Source: Gemmatimonadales bacterium
GTDB lineage: Bacteria > Gemmatimonadota > Gemmatimonadetes > Palauibacterales > Palauibacteraceae
Direction of reading: 5' to 3'
NCBI GenBank assembly: GCA_009840115.1
Contig: VXOJ01000014.1
Span: 62,001 to 126,000 of the forward strand
DNA length: 64,000 nt
The notes beneath the pieces are model-generated. The model saw only the letters and a list, made by a program, of their open reading frames with translations, was not told the origin of the DNA and did no database searches. Positions within the stretch are counted from its first letter, which is position 1. Each line of letters starts with the position of its first letter. Positions 52,137-62,201 of the stretch are shown piece by piece. Made by a program: the position numbers and the translations under genes.

Positions 52137-54920
52137 TCAGGCCTCCAGTTGTTGCCGCAGGACGGTCTGGAGGATCCCACCGTTGCGGTAGTAGTCCACC
52201 TCGACCTCCGTATCGAGCCGCGCGATGGCTTCGAAGCGCGTTTCCGATCCATCGTCGGAGACCGCCGAGACGGTGATCATGTCCTTCGGCTTCAGGCCGT
52301 CGGCAATGCCCGCGATGTGGAACGTCTCGCCGCCCGTGAGGCCCAGGGTCTCGGCCGTCTCGCCGTCGCGGAACCGCAGGGGCAGGATCCCCATCCCGAT
52401 GAGGTTCGAGCGATGGATGCGCTCGTAGCTCACGGCGATGACGGCCTTCACGCCCAGGAGGAAGGGCCCCTTGGCCGCCCAGTCCCGGCTCGAACCCGAG
52501 CCGTAGAGCGCCCCGCCGAGGACGATCGTCGGCGTCCCCTCCTCACGGTAGCGCGCGGCGGCGTCGAAGATCGTCATCTGCTCGCCGCTCGGTACGTGGC
52601 GGGTGAACCCGCCCTCCACGCCCGGCACCATCAGGTTCCTGAGCCGGACGTTCGCGAACGTCCCCCGCATCATCACTTCGTGGTTTCCGCGCCGCGCCCC
52701 GTACGAGTTGAAGTCCCGGAGGGCCACGCCGTGTGAACGGAGGTAGTCCGCCGCGGGCGAGGTCGGCGCGATCCCGCCGGCCGGGGAGATGTGGTCCGTC
52801 GTCACGGCGTCGCCGAGGAGCGCGAGGCAGCGTGCGCCCTCGATGTCCCCGGGTGCGGCGGCCTCCTTCGACATGCCGGCGAAGAAGGTCGGCTGCCGCA
52901 CGTAGGTCGAGGCCTCGTCCCACGCGAAGCGGTCGCCCATCGGGATCTCCAGCGCGTTCCAGCGCTCGTCCCCCGCGTACACCTCCGCGTACTTGGCGCG
53001 GAACATCTCCGTCTTCACGGCGGTGCGGACCGCTTCGTTGATCTCGTCCTGCCCGGGCCAGATGTCGCGCAGGAAGATCTCCTCGCCCCGGTCGTTCGTC
53101 CCCAGCGGCTCGCCGTACAGGTCGATGTCCATCCGGCCCGCGAGCGCGTACGCGACGACGAGGGGAGGCGACGCGAGGTAGTTGGCGCGCGAATCGGGGC
53201 TGATGCGGCCCTCGAAGTTCCGGTTCCCGGAGAGGACCGAGCAGGCGACGAGGTCGTTCTCGCGGATCGCGCTCGAGATCTCGGCCGGGAGCGGTCCGGA
53301 GTTCCCGATGCAGGTCGTGCAGCCGTAGCCCACGACGTGGAAGCCGAGCTGCTCGAAGTACGGCATGAGGCCGGCTTCCTCGAGGTACTCCGTCACGACC
53401 ATCGAGCCCGGCGCGAGGCTCGTCTTCACCCACGGACGCTGCCTGAGGCCCGCCTCGACGGCCTTCCGGGCGAGGAGGCCCGCTCCGACCATGACGGACG
53501 GATTCGAGGTGTTCGTGCAACTCGTGATCGCGGCGATGACCACGGACCCGTCGTGAAGTGAGAACTCGTGCGCGTCGCCCTGTTCGTCCGTCAGGCGCAC
53601 GGCGACGCCGGCCGGGGCCTGCGCCACCGCCACACCGCCATCGCCGGCCCCGCCGGACCAGCCTTTCATCTGTGTGAGGCCGCCCCCCCCGGCGCCCGGC
53701 CCCTTCAGCCCGTCGAGCGCGTCCAGGAACCGCGGCTTGCTCTCCGTCAGCGGCACGCGCTGCTGGGGCAGCTTCGGGCCGGCAATCGCCGGTTCGACGG
53801 TCGCGAGGTCCAGCTCCACGTGGTCGCTGTATTCCGCCGCGGGCGTGTCCTCATCGTGAAAGAGACCCTGGGCGCGCGCGTAGGCCTCGACGAGCGCCAC
53901 CTGTTCGTCGGATCGCCCCGTGAACCGCAGGTAGGCGAGCGTCTCGCCGTCGATGGGGAACATCGCGCAGGTGGAGCCGAACTCCGGCGACATGTTGCCG
54001 AGCGTCGCCCGGTCCGCGAGCGAGAGTCCGGCCAGGCCCGGCCCGTAGAACTCGACGAACTTGCCCACGACTCCGGTCCCGCGCAGGACTTCCGTCACGC
54101 GCAGGACGAGATCCGTCGCCGTGGCGCCGTCCGGGAGCCGGCCGTGGAGCCGGAAGCCGAGCACGCGCGGGACGAGCATGGAAAGCGCCTGCCCGAGCAT
54201 CGCCGCTTCGGCCTCGATGCCGCCCACGCCCCACCCGAGGACGCCGAGGCCGTTGATCATCGTGGTGTGGCTGTCCGTGCCGACGACGGTGTCGGGGTAG
54301 GCCGTGCGTTCGCCCCCCGTCGCGTCGTCGAACACGACCCGGGCCAGGTACTCGAGGTTCACCTGGTGGACGATGCCCGTGCCCGGCGGGACGACCTTGA
54401 AGTTGTCGAACGCCGTCTGTCCCCAGCGCAGGAAGGCGTAGCGCTCGTGGTTCCGCTCGAACTCCCGCTCCGCGTTGATGAGGAATGACTGCGCCGTGCC
54501 GAACGAGTCCACCTGCACCGAGTGGTCGATGACGAGTTCGCACGGCATGAGCGGATTGATCGAGGAGGGATCGCCGCCCAGTTCCGCCATCGCGTCGCGC
54601 ATCGCGGCCAGGTCCACCACGGCGGGCACGCCGGTGAAATCCTGCAGGAGCACGCGCGCGGGGCGGAAGGAGAGTTCCCGGCCGGGCGTGGTCTGCGCGT
54701 CCCAGTTTGCGATGGCGGCGATGTCGTCGGCCGTCACGGACTGTCCGTCCTCGTGCCGGATCAGGTTCTCGAGCACGACCTTGATCGAGAACGGAAGGCG
54801 CGACAGGTCGCTCCCGGTGGCCGAGGCGACGGCCCGCAGGTCGCGGATCGCGACGGGGCCGCCGGGAGCATCGAGCGAAGCGCGCGCGCCGAAGGAGTCG
54901 AGATGGGGAAGGTTGGACAT
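52137..54920 (-). CDS. acnA: Aconitate hydratase A
   Basis: 927 residues from ATG 54920. TCA-cycle enzyme that interconverts citrate and isocitrate with a [4Fe-4S] cluster. Cluster cysteines in [18 protein letters not shown] and [13 protein letters not shown]; other motifs include [22 protein letters not shown] (20 bases or so of the substrate loop), [19 protein letters not shown] and [13 protein letters not shown] in the swivel domain. ATG 54932 is an alternative. Converges with ccmH (6 bases between stops) and diverges from the binding-protein gene. Confidence 0.96.
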   Translation of the reverse strand: MSNLPHLDSFGARASLDAPGGPVAIRDLRAVASATGSDLSRLPFSIKVVLENLIRHEDGQSVTADDIAAIANWDAQTTPGRELSFRPARVLLQDFTGVPAVVDLAAMRDAMAELGGDPSSINPLMPCELVIDHSVQVDSFGTAQSFLINAEREFERNHERYAFLRWGQTAFDNFKVVPPGTGIVHQVNLEYLARVVFDDATGGERTAYPDTVVGTDSHTTMINGLGVLGWGVGGIEAEAAMLGQALSMLVPRVLGFRLHGRLPDGATATDLVLRVTEVLRGTGVVGKFVEFYGPGLAGLSLADRATLGNMSPEFGSTCAMFPIDGETLAYLRFTGRSDEQVALVEAYARAQGLFHDEDTPAAEYSDHVELDLATVEPAIAGPKLPQQRVPLTESKPRFLDALDGLKGPGAGGGGLTQMKGWSGGAGDGGVAVAQAPAGVAVRLTDEQGDAHEFSLHDGSVVIAAITSCTNTSNPSVMVGAGLLARKAVEAGLRQRPWVKTSLAPGSMVVTEYLEEAGLMPYFEQLGFHVVGYGCTTCIGNSGPLPAEISSAIRENDLVACSVLSGNRNFEGRISPDSRANYLASPPLVVAYALAGRMDIDLYGEPLGTNDRGEEIFLRDIWPGQDEINEAVRTAVKTEMFRAKYAEVYAGDERWNALEIPMGDRFAWDEASTYVRQPTFFAGMSKEAAAPGDIEGARCLALLGDAVTTDHISPAGGIAPTSPAADYLRSHGVALRDFNSYGARRGNHEVMMRGTFANVRLRNLMVPGVEGGFTRHVPSGEQMTIFDAAARYREEGTPTIVLGGALYGSGSSRDWAAKGPFLLGVKAVIAVSYERIHRSNLIGMGILPLRFRDGETAETLGLTGGETFHIAGIADGLKPKDMITVSAVSDDGSETRFEAIARLDTEVEVDYYRNGGILQTVLRQQLEA

Positions 54921-55117
54921 GGTGGACCTCATCGAGACCGCGAAGGGTTTGTTCCTCTGTGGCAACGTATCGAACCGGAGGCCCCGGATCGACCGGAGAA
55001 CGGGGCGTCAGGTTGAACATGAATGTACTTGCGAATAAACTCCCATGCCGGGCGGTCCCCATGCGATGGACCGGCCTTGGCGACGCGGATGGCCACGCCG
55101 CACGCAAGGAGAGGGTA
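54921..55117. other. Divergent region acnA / binding-protein gene
   Basis: 197 bases without a gene. It contains a possible plus-strand promoter (55013-55041) and the AAGGAG ribosome site of the binding-protein gene (55106-55111). I see no clear acnA promoter or operator. Confidence 0.4.
55013..55041 (+). promoter_or_regulatory. Possible promoter for the binding-protein / sensor / OFA operon
   Basis: TTGAAC (55013-55018), 17-base spacer, TAAACT (55036-55041). Each hexamer matches four of six sigma-70 consensus bases. It lies in the only AT-richer spot of the region, about 75 bases before TTG 55118. Confidence 0.4.
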
Positions 55118-56545
55118 TTGTCCGGAAGTCGAAAAGGGACGCAGCCTCCCAACGGACCGCCGGTTCCGAACCGCGATCCGGCTCGTGAGGTCCCGCCGTC
55201 CCCCGGCGGACTCCTGACGCGCCGTTCCGCGATCCGCGCCGGACTGGCCGGTCTGCTCGGCGCGCCCTTCGCGACGTCGCTCGGCGCCTCCACGGCCACG
55301 CGGCCGCTCGCTCCCGGCCTGCGCTGGAGCGGAAGGCAGGGCGCGCAGCCGGACGACGAGATCGTGCTCGGCGTGTCCGCGGCCTTCTCCGGGCCTTCCC
55401 GGGGGCTGGGCACCGAACTGTATCGCGGGGCGATGTCCTGTTTCGGACAGGTCAACGAGCAGGGCGGCGTCAACGGCCGCCGGATCGTCCCCAGGCTCTA
55501 CGACGACGGCTATCAGCCCGATCCGTGCGTGGAAAACACGCTCAAGCTGATGCTGGAGGACGAGGTCTTCCTGCTGTTCGGCTACGTCGGCACGCCGACC
55601 GTCACCCGCGTCCTGCCGCTGCTGAAGAAGTTCCAGGACCAGCAGATGTACATCTTCTTCCCCTTCACGGGCGCCCAGCCGCAGCGGGAGCCGCCGTACG
55701 GGGAGTTCGCCTTCAACCTGCGCGCCTCCTACGGCCAGGAGACGGCGGGGCTGGTCGACAACTTCATCCGCATCGGGCGCCGCCGGATCGCGGTCTTCTA
55801 CCAGGCCGACGCGTACGGGCGCAGCGGCTGGGCCGGCGTGAGGGCGGCGCTCGCGAGGCACGGCGAGACGATCGCCGGCGAGGCGACCTACCGGCGGGGC
55901 ACGCAGTTCACGAGCGTGATGCGGCCGCAAGTCGAAATTCTGCAGGAGGCCTCTCCGGACGCGGTGATCTGCGTGGGCGCCTATGCCGCGTGCGCGGCGT
56001 TCGCCCGCGATGCGATGGACCTGGGCCTGCACGTGCCCATCGCGAACCTCTCCTTCGTCGGGAGCGAGAACCTCCTCTCGCTGCTCGTGGGAGCGAGCCG
56101 CGACGACGACCCGGCCTACTACACGCCGTGGCTCGTGAACTCGCAGGTCGTGCCCAGCTACGAAGACACCTCGATCCCGGCCATCCCCGAGTATCGGGAC
56201 CTGATGGACCGCTACGATCCCCAGGTGCCGGAGGAACTGGTGGTAGAGCCGTACGACCCGTTCCCGTACAGCTTCACGAGCCTCGAAGGATACCTGGACG
56301 CGAAGCTGCTCACGGAAATCCTGCGCCGGATCGACGGCACGCCCGAGCGCAGCAAGTTGAACGACGCGGTTTTCTCGGTGCGGAACTACGATCTCGGGAT
56401 CGGCGAGATGGTGTCGTTCGCGCCCGACCGCCGGCAGGGGCTCCAGAGCGTCTACTACACGGTCGTGGAGGATGGCCGATTCGTCACGCTGACCGACTGG
56501 GAAGCCAAGTTCGGCCCGACCGCGACGGGTGACGACGCCTCGTGA
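55118..56545 (+). CDS. Tat-exported periplasmic binding protein, type 1 (branched-chain amino acid / urea / amide-binding-like)
   Basis: 475 residues. The start is set at TTG 55118 by an AAGGAG site 7 bases upstream; earlier ATG 55019 has no such site. Twin-arginine signal LLTRRSAIRAGLAGLLGAPFATS, then a LivJ/UrtA/AmiC-type fold: LGVSAAFSGPSRGLGTELYRG, NGRRIVPRLYDDGY, FLLFGYVGTPTVTRVLPLL, VICVGAYAACAAFARDAM and YLDAKLLTEILRRID. No ABC permease or ATPase is near. The GTGA overlap couples it to a Cache/HAMP sensor, so it likely delivers ligand information rather than cargo. Confidence 0.88.
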   Translation: MSGSRKGTQPPNGPPVPNRDPAREVPPSPGGLLTRRSAIRAGLAGLLGAPFATSLGASTATRPLAPGLRWSGRQGAQPDDEIVLGVSAAFSGPSRGLGTELYRGAMSCFGQVNEQGGVNGRRIVPRLYDDGYQPDPCVENTLKLMLEDEVFLLFGYVGTPTVTRVLPLLKKFQDQQMYIFFPFTGAQPQREPPYGEFAFNLRASYGQETAGLVDNFIRIGRRRIAVFYQADAYGRSGWAGVRAALARHGETIAGEATYRRGTQFTSVMRPQVEILQEASPDAVICVGAYAACAAFARDAMDLGLHVPIANLSFVGSENLLSLLVGASRDDDPAYYTPWLVNSQVVPSYEDTSIPAIPEYRDLMDRYDPQVPEELVVEPYDPFPYSFTSLEGYLDAKLLTEILRRIDGTPERSKLNDAVFSVRNYDLGIGEMVSFAPDRRQGLQSVYYTVVEDGRFVTLTDWEAKFGPTATGDDAS

Positions 56546-57303
56546 GCCAGACGGAAACGCACGAGATCAGGATCAAGAGGCTCTTCCGGAAGACGCGCTT
56601 CGGAATCTTCGTCCTGTTTGGCGCGATCGTCTTCGCCACTTCCACGCTCTCCATTCGTACCGTCTCCAGCCAGCTCGAGGAGGAGTACGAGAGCAACAGC
56701 GCGAACATCGCCAAGAACATCGCCGACTCGAGCGTCGACATCCTGCTCAACCGGAACCTCGCCACGCTGCAGTCGCTCATCGACCAGTTCGTGGAGATCC
56801 AGAGCATCCGGTACATCTACATCACGAGCGACACGGGCGAGATCCTGACCCACACCTTCGTGCCGGGCGTCCCCGAAGTGATCCGCGAGAGCGACCCGCA
56901 CGCGACCGAGCCGGTCGAGCGCAGCCTGCCGGGGATGGGGGACTTCGTCGAGATCGGGAGCCCGATCCTGGCCGGCCAGGCCGGCACGGTGCACGTGGGG
57001 ATGGACCTCGACCTGGTGCGGCTCAAGATCCAGCGCGCCACGGGACAGCAGATCGCGCTGATCTGCATCATCCTCATCGTCGGCGTCCTGGGCTCGATCT
57101 GGTTCGTGAGGCTGGCGGTCACTCCGCTGGAGGAACTGCTCTCCTACGTCGTGGGGCTGGCGCGCCGCGACGCGGACGATCTGAACGATGCGAAGGTCCT
57201 GACGCGCGACGACGAGATCGGGGAGATGGCGCGCCTCATGCTGCACGCCGTGAGGGGCGAAGCCCCGGGCGCGGCGTCGAACCCGGGTTCGGGAACGGAC
57301 TGA
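56542..57303 (+). CDS. Cache/HAMP membrane sensor lacking an output domain
   Basis: 253 residues. First transmembrane helix (FGIFVLFGAIVFATSTLSI), a periplasmic Cache-like sensor (about 45-165: LATLQSLIDQFVEIQSIRYIYITSDTGEI, GTVHVGMDLDLVRLKIQ), a second helix (IALICIILIVGVLGSIWFVRL) and a HAMP segment (TPLEELLSYVVGLARRDADDL, DDEIGEMARLML). The protein ends about 20 residues after HAMP; no kinase, cyclase or MCP domain follows in frame. It may act through a partner. Start GTG 56542 overlaps the binding-protein stop. Confidence 0.85.
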   Translation: MSQTETHEIRIKRLFRKTRFGIFVLFGAIVFATSTLSIRTVSSQLEEEYESNSANIAKNIADSSVDILLNRNLATLQSLIDQFVEIQSIRYIYITSDTGEILTHTFVPGVPEVIRESDPHATEPVERSLPGMGDFVEIGSPILAGQAGTVHVGMDLDLVRLKIQRATGQQIALICIILIVGVLGSIWFVRLAVTPLEELLSYVVGLARRDADDLNDAKVLTRDDEIGEMARLMLHAVRGEAPGAASNPGSGTD

Positions 57304-57304
57304 C

Positions 57305-58609
57305 GTGGCCGCCGAAGGGTGGAAGGCGCCGCGGGTCGCGATCGCCTTCTTCTGCACGGTCCTGCAGGTCTGCTTCGGGACGGTCTACGCGTGGAGCTTC
57401 TTCCAGACGATCCTCGTCCGGCAGGCGGGCTGGACGTTCACGCAGGGATCGCTGGCCTTCTGCATCGCGATCTTCTCTCTCGGGACGGCGGCGGCGTGGG
57501 CCGGCCAGTTGCTGCCCAAGGTAGGTCCGCGCCGACTCGCCCTCATCGGAAGCACGCTGTTCGCGGGCGGATACATCATCGCGAGTTTCGCGCTGCGGAT
57601 CGACTCGATCCTCCTTTTCTACGCCGGGTACGGGCTCATCGGGGGGATCGGCATCGGACTCGGGTACGTGACGCCGGTCACCACGGCCGCGAAGTGGTTC
57701 CCGGACCGGAAGGGGCTCGTCACGGGCATCGTCGTCATGGGCTTCGGGATCGGGGCGCTCCTCCTGAGCAAGGGGCTCGCGCCGCTGCTCGTGCTGCAGA
57801 CGGAAGGGGATCTGCCGCAGGTCTTCCTGTGGCTCGGGATCGTCTTCGCCTGCATCCTCATCCCCAGCAGCTTCGTCATCGACGACCCGCCCGCCGCGCA
57901 GGTGGCGCCGTGGAAGCAGCCGGCGCAGGTGGGCCCGTACCTCAAGTCCAGCCAGTTCGTCATCATCTGGATCGTCTTCTTCTTCAACATCGCGGCGGGG
58001 ATCTCGGTCATCAGCTTCCAGTCCGAACTCCTGCAGGAGGTGTGGGGACTCGCCGATCCCAGCGTCGAACCCGCGGTGCTGGCGGAGTACGGGGCGACGC
58101 TCATCGCGGCGAGTTCCGTGTGCAACGGACTGGGGCGCATCCTGTGGGCGTGGCTCTCCGACCGGATCGGGCGCGTGGCCGTGTTCCGGATCCTGCTCGC
58201 GAGCCAGATGGTCGTGTTCGGCATCCTCATGACCGAGTCGAACCCGTGGGTCTTCTCGGCACTCGTGTGCTACGTGCTGCTCTGCTTCGGCGGCGGGTTC
58301 GCGACGATGCCGTCGTTCATCCTCGAGGTGTACGGCCCCCGGAACATGTCGAAGGTGTACGGGGCGATCCTCACGGCCTGGGCCGCGGCGGGAATCTGCG
58401 GTCCGCTCTACGTCGGGTACCTCAAGGACAGCTATCCCGACCGCGCGGTGATGTACTGCTTTCTGATCGGAATCCTCATGCTCGGCGCGGGCTACCTGTT
58501 CTCCTACCTGCTCGACGATGACCGCGTCCGCCTGGGCCGCCCGACGGTGAGGCAGACGCTGGAGCGTTACGGGATCCCCGTCCCCGACCCCGTCCCCGAC
58601 CAGTCCTGA
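57305..58609 (+). CDS. MFS transporter, oxalate:formate antiporter (OFA) family
   Basis: 434 residues, 12 transmembrane helices. OFA-type features: N-terminal VCFGTVYAWSFFQTILV, GYGLIGGIGIGLGYVTPVTTAAKWFPDRKGL between helices 4 and 5, and SNGLGRI-type CNGLGRILWAWLSDRIGR between helices 8 and 9. The family moves oxalate, formate or other monocarboxylates; the precise cargo is not shown. Starts one base after the sensor stop, so ligand sensing and transport appear linked. Confidence 0.9.
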   Translation: MAAEGWKAPRVAIAFFCTVLQVCFGTVYAWSFFQTILVRQAGWTFTQGSLAFCIAIFSLGTAAAWAGQLLPKVGPRRLALIGSTLFAGGYIIASFALRIDSILLFYAGYGLIGGIGIGLGYVTPVTTAAKWFPDRKGLVTGIVVMGFGIGALLLSKGLAPLLVLQTEGDLPQVFLWLGIVFACILIPSSFVIDDPPAAQVAPWKQPAQVGPYLKSSQFVIIWIVFFFNIAAGISVISFQSELLQEVWGLADPSVEPAVLAEYGATLIAASSVCNGLGRILWAWLSDRIGRVAVFRILLASQMVVFGILMTESNPWVFSALVCYVLLCFGGGFATMPSFILEVYGPRNMSKVYGAILTAWAAAGICGPLYVGYLKDSYPDRAVMYCFLIGILMLGAGYLFSYLLDDDRVRLGRPTVRQTLERYGIPVPDPVPDQS

Positions 58610-59508
58610 CGCGAGCGGCTTGCGCCTTCGCGGCGCTCGCGCTGGCGTCGTCGCTCGGCGCTTCCTGCGATTCGCCGCCGTCCGCCCTGCCGCCGCTGGA
58701 CGTCGCGTGGGCGCCGGCCGCGCCCGTACAGGGCCACCTCTTCGTCATCGGCGTCGCGGCCCCATCGGGCTCCGGCGTGATCTCCGCGGTCGGCGAGGCG
58801 GGTGGCGAGGCGCTGCACTTCCGGCGCGTCGGCCCGGTGCTCGAGAGCCTGGCGGCGGACCCGATTTCGACGGTGGACACGCTCGACGCCTGGGTGCGGG
58901 CGGACTACGCGGACGGCCGCTCCCGGACCGACTCGCTCCGCATTCCCGTGCGAGCGGGCGAATACGCGCACGAGCGGCTCACCGTGGCACCGCGCTTCGG
59001 GTCCCCTTTGAACGAGGAAGACCAGGCGCGGCTGCGAAGCGACCGGGAGAAGGCCGCCCGGGCCGCCCGCGAGGCGCACGCCGCGCCGCGCATGTGGAGC
59101 GCGGTGCGGCTCCCGCGCGAATCGCGTGTGACGAGCGGGTTCGGCACCGGCCGCGAGTTCAACGGACAGATCACGAGCCGCCACATGGGGCTGGATCTGG
59201 CGGGGGCCCGGGGTGCGACCGTGACGGCGGCGGCGGCCGGCGTCGTGGCCGTCGTCGACGGCTTCCTGCTCGGGGGGAACGTCGTCTATCTCAACCACGG
59301 GGGAGGACTGCAGACCGGCTATTTCCACCTCAGCGAGCCGCTCGTGTCCGTGGGCGACACGGTGGCGGCCGGGACGCCGATCGGGCGGGTCGGGGCCACC
59401 GGCCGGGTCACCGGCCCCCACCTGCACTGGGTCGTGCGCTACGGCGCCACGAGCGTCGACCCGCTCAGCCTGCTCGCGCTTCCCGGGATCAGATCCATCC
59501 CGGAATGA
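58606..59508 (+). CDS. Secreted M23 (LytM) metallopeptidase, lipoprotein, probable CTG start
   Basis: 300 residues from CTG 58606 in a CTGA overlap with the transporter stop. The first standard codon in frame (GTG 58777) would drop the whole exported N-terminus; codons from 58606 give AACAFAALALASSLGASC, a lipoprotein signal, so CTG is the likely start. LytM domain is complete: HMGLDL (His near 193, Asp near 197), HLHW (near 272-274) and the GDTVAAGTPIGRVGATGR turn. Likely cuts peptidoglycan cross-links. Its end overlaps the convergent reductase gene by 20 bases. Confidence 0.87.
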   Translation: MTRAACAFAALALASSLGASCDSPPSALPPLDVAWAPAAPVQGHLFVIGVAAPSGSGVISAVGEAGGEALHFRRVGPVLESLAADPISTVDTLDAWVRADYADGRSRTDSLRIPVRAGEYAHERLTVAPRFGSPLNEEDQARLRSDREKAARAAREAHAAPRMWSAVRLPRESRVTSGFGTGREFNGQITSRHMGLDLAGARGATVTAAAAGVVAVVDGFLLGGNVVYLNHGGGLQTGYFHLSEPLVSVGDTVAAGTPIGRVGATGRVTGPHLHWVVRYGATSVDPLSLLALPGIRSIPE

Positions 59509-60250
59509 TCGCCTTCCGCCTCTTCGGATAGTCCTCGAACCGTTCCCGGTACCAGCGGTGGTGGTTGAGCGCTCGCGGCACGAGGTTCGCCGCCGTGAAG
59601 AGGAAGAAGGCGAGTCCGGCCAGCGACCACGTCGCCAGCGCCCAGCCGGCCCACTCCATCATCTCGCCCAGGTAGTTGGGACAGGAGACGTAGCGGAAGC
59701 CCCCGCCGCGCGGGACCGAGTAGCCGGTCTCTCCCGGCTTCCGGAGTCTCAGCAGAGTGTTGTCGGAGTGAAGGTTCAGGGCGAAGCCGGCCGCGAAAAC
59801 GAACACGCCGGCGAGGAACCTCGGATCGCCCAGCCACTGCGCGTCGTACTGTCCGAGTTCCGAGATCCAGCGCGCGTTGATGTACGCGTTGACCATATTG
59901 AAGGCGAAACCCGAGACCGCCACGACCGCCGGCATGCTCTTTCCCCTCGTCCGCGTACGGAGGGGATAGATGAATGTCCGGTTCAGATAGTGGCACTGCC
60001 ATATTCCCAGAAAGACGAGCGGTACGGTGCCGCCGGCCGACGGTCCCGCGAAATAGACGACGGCGAAGAACACCGGGGCGGGCACTTCCATGAGAATCCA
60101 GCCGACGCGATCCGGCAGGCCCGGCCCCCAGCCGCGTCCGGCATGGTGGCGGCCGTACGGGACCTTCAGGCTGAGCAGGCCGACGAACGTCAGCGGGGCG
60201 ACCGCAAGCAGAGCCCACACGAGGGCGCTGTGGAGCGTGACGCCGTCCAT
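59489..60250 (-). CDS. Steroid 5-alpha-reductase-like membrane protein
   Basis: 253 residues, six or so transmembrane helices. The C-terminal half reads like SRD5A/DUF1295: GGGFRYVSCPNYLGEMMEWAGWALATWS, then FTAANLVPRALNHHRWYRERFEDYP and the terminal RRKAIIPGWI, where the family keeps the NADPH-binding and active residues. Eukaryotic enzymes reduce delta-4 steroids; bacterial relatives are mostly uncharacterised and may act on sterols, hopanoids or polyprenyl lipids. Overlaps the M23 gene tail to tail. Confidence 0.83.
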   Translation of the reverse strand: MDGVTLHSALVWALLAVAPLTFVGLLSLKVPYGRHHAGRGWGPGLPDRVGWILMEVPAPVFFAVVYFAGPSAGGTVPLVFLGIWQCHYLNRTFIYPLRTRTRGKSMPAVVAVSGFAFNMVNAYINARWISELGQYDAQWLGDPRFLAGVFVFAAGFALNLHSDNTLLRLRKPGETGYSVPRGGGFRYVSCPNYLGEMMEWAGWALATWSLAGLAFFLFTAANLVPRALNHHRWYRERFEDYPKRRKAIIPGWI

Positions 60251-60277
60251 CGCGGCCGCGGTTGCGTCGGCGCTCGA

Positions 60278-61285
60278 CTAGAAGGGGACGACGGAGCCGA
60301 GGCCGAGATCCTCCGCCCGGCTCAGGGCCGCTTCCGCGATCGCGACGTCCTGCGCGGCGCTCCCCACCGACTTGAAGAGCGTGAAATCGCGGTCGCCGCG
60401 CCCGCCCGCGGCCCGGCCGTTGACGATCTCGCCGAGTTCGGCATCGATCACGTCGCGCCCGACGATGCCGTTTTCCACCGCGATGATGAGGTCGCCGGCC
60501 TCCTCCCAGATCGCTTCGCGCTGGTCCACGATCACGCGGGCGCGGGCGACGATCTCCGCGGGGATCTCGCGCGTGTGAGGCTGAAAGGCGCCGATCGCGT
60601 TGATGTGGGCTTCGGGTTCGAGGTGTTCGGGGGAGAAGACGGGCGTCTCGCTCGTGGTCGCGGTCACGACGAGGCCCGCGCCGTCGAGGGCCTCGGCCGG
60701 GGTCGCGGCCGCGCGGATCCGGGGCGGAGACCCGCCTTCGGGCGGCACGAGCGAGGCGGCCCGCTCCGTGAGGGCGGCGGCCAGTTCTTCGGCGCCTTCG
60801 GGCGGGACGGAGACGATCCGGATCTCGCGCAGCGGCCGGCACGCGGCCAGCAGTTCGATATGCGCCCGCCCCTGGGCGCCGGCTCCGAATACGGCGAGCA
60901 CATCCGCCGCGGGATCGGCGAGGAGTTCCGTCGCCAGGCCGCTCCCCGCCGCCGTCCGGATCTCCGTCAGCGAGGTGCCGTCGAGGAGGGCGCGGGGGCT
61001 CCCCGTCGCCGCGTCGAGCAGGATGACCGCCCCCTGAATCGGCGGTTGACCGTCGGCGACGTTGCCGGGGAAGACCGAGACGATCTTGGCCCCGAGCCCT
61101 CCGGAGCCACCGAGGAAGGCGGGCATGAGGAGCGTGATCCCGTGCCGGCTCTCGAGGTGCCCCCGGACGGGGACCACCGCCTGGCCGCCGGACAGCTCCC
61201 CGAAGGCGACCCGCATTGCATCCACGGCCGTCTTCGCCGTCACGGCCCGCTCGATGTCGCTTCGCGAGAGGATGCGGATCTCCAC
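60278..61285 (-). CDS. Ornithine cyclodeaminase / mu-crystallin-family dehydrogenase
   Basis: 335 residues. NAD(P)-binding Rossmann domain with [15 protein letters not shown], catalytic region [22 protein letters not shown], and [13 protein letters not shown] near the C-terminus. The family includes ornithine cyclodeaminase, alanine dehydrogenase (archaeal) and ketimine reductases; this one cannot be assigned further. GTG start; 27 bases after it the reductase-like gene begins. Confidence 0.88.
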   Translation of the reverse strand: MEIRILSRSDIERAVTAKTAVDAMRVAFGELSGGQAVVPVRGHLESRHGITLLMPAFLGGSGGLGAKIVSVFPGNVADGQPPIQGAVILLDAATGSPRALLDGTSLTEIRTAAGSGLATELLADPAADVLAVFGAGAQGRAHIELLAACRPLREIRIVSVPPEGAEELAAALTERAASLVPPEGGSPPRIRAAATPAEALDGAGLVVTATTSETPVFSPEHLEPEAHINAIGAFQPHTREIPAEIVARARVIVDQREAIWEEAGDLIIAVENGIVGRDVIDAELGEIVNGRAAGGRGDRDFTLFKSVGSAAQDVAIAEAALSRAEDLGLGSVVPF

Positions 61286-61289
61286 TCGT

Positions 61290-62201
61290 TCAGCCTCCCG
61301 TGCCGGCGGCGCGGGAGCGGCGCTCGTGGACGGCGGAGCGGAGCATCGCGATCGCGGCGTAGAGGACGACGACGACGACGAGCCAGCGCATCGCGGTGAG
61401 GGGGAGCGAACGGACGATGAACGCCGCGATCAGCACGGCCGGGATCCCTCCGATCGCGAGGCCGAGGGCCGCGCGGAGGCCGTAGCGTCCCGCCTTCAGG
61501 AAACGCAGGCCCGCGACCGGCATGAGGAAGGCGGACGCGCCCATCATGATCGGGAAGGCGACGGCCGGGTTCAGTCCCATGAGGCTGACGACGATCATCG
61601 TCGGGGCGTAGATCCCGATCCCGATCGTCATGAGCGCCCCGAGCACGAAAAGGCAGCCCGCCGCGAGGGCGAGCGACCCTCCCGACAGGCCGGATGCCGC
61701 GCCGCCCACGGCCGTGATCTCGAAGATCGCCATGAGGAAGGTGGCGGCCGCGATGAGGAGCGCGACCCCCATCCCGACCTGGATCCGGTAGCGGGGCAGC
61801 CGGGCCACGATCCCCGCGCCCAGCCACGCCCCGAGCACGGCGGCCGCGATGAGGACGAAGAGCGTCGTCGGTTCCACGCTGATGATTGCGATGAAGATGA
61901 AGGCCTGGATCACGACCGGGGGCGTGTGCCCGATCATCATCGTGCCCGGGATCTCCTCGTCGGGCACGACCTTCTTCAGCTTGAACAGCGAGGTCGTCGG
62001 GGCGAAGGAGCCGATGCCGAGCGTATCGAAGAAGTTCGTCCCGAAGCCTACCGCCAGTTCGAACGCGCTGGGCCGGCCCCGCCAGCCATCCCGTTCCCGT
62101 CCGGCCCGCGTGGCCGCGGCGGCGGCGCGCGCCCACGCCACGAGAAGCCCGGCCGTGAAGAGGGCCAGGACGGAGAACAGGTAGAGGCGCGGGTCGCTCA
62201 G
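61290..62201 (-). CDS. TauE/SafE-family permease (TSUP), probable CTG start
   Basis: 303 residues from CTG 62201, in a CTGA overlap with the stop of the preceding gene. No ATG, GTG or TTG precedes GTG 62141 in frame, and codons from CTG encode a first helix (LYLFSVLALFTAGLLVAWA) needed for the usual eight-helix fold. Seen: FGTNFFDTLGIGSFAPTTSL, MIGHTPPVVIQAF, GIGIYAPTMIVVSLMGLNP and VAFPIMMGASAFLMPVAG, the paired TSUP half-repeats. Exports sulfite, sulfonates or other organic anions. Confidence 0.86.
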   Translation of the reverse strand: MSDPRLYLFSVLALFTAGLLVAWARAAAAATRAGRERDGWRGRPSAFELAVGFGTNFFDTLGIGSFAPTTSLFKLKKVVPDEEIPGTMMIGHTPPVVIQAFIFIAIISVEPTTLFVLIAAAVLGAWLGAGIVARLPRYRIQVGMGVALLIAAATFLMAIFEITAVGGAASGLSGGSLALAAGCLFVLGALMTIGIGIYAPTMIVVSLMGLNPAVAFPIMMGASAFLMPVAGLRFLKAGRYGLRAALGLAIGGIPAVLIAAFIVRSLPLTAMRWLVVVVVLYAAIAMLRSAVHERRSRAAGTGG

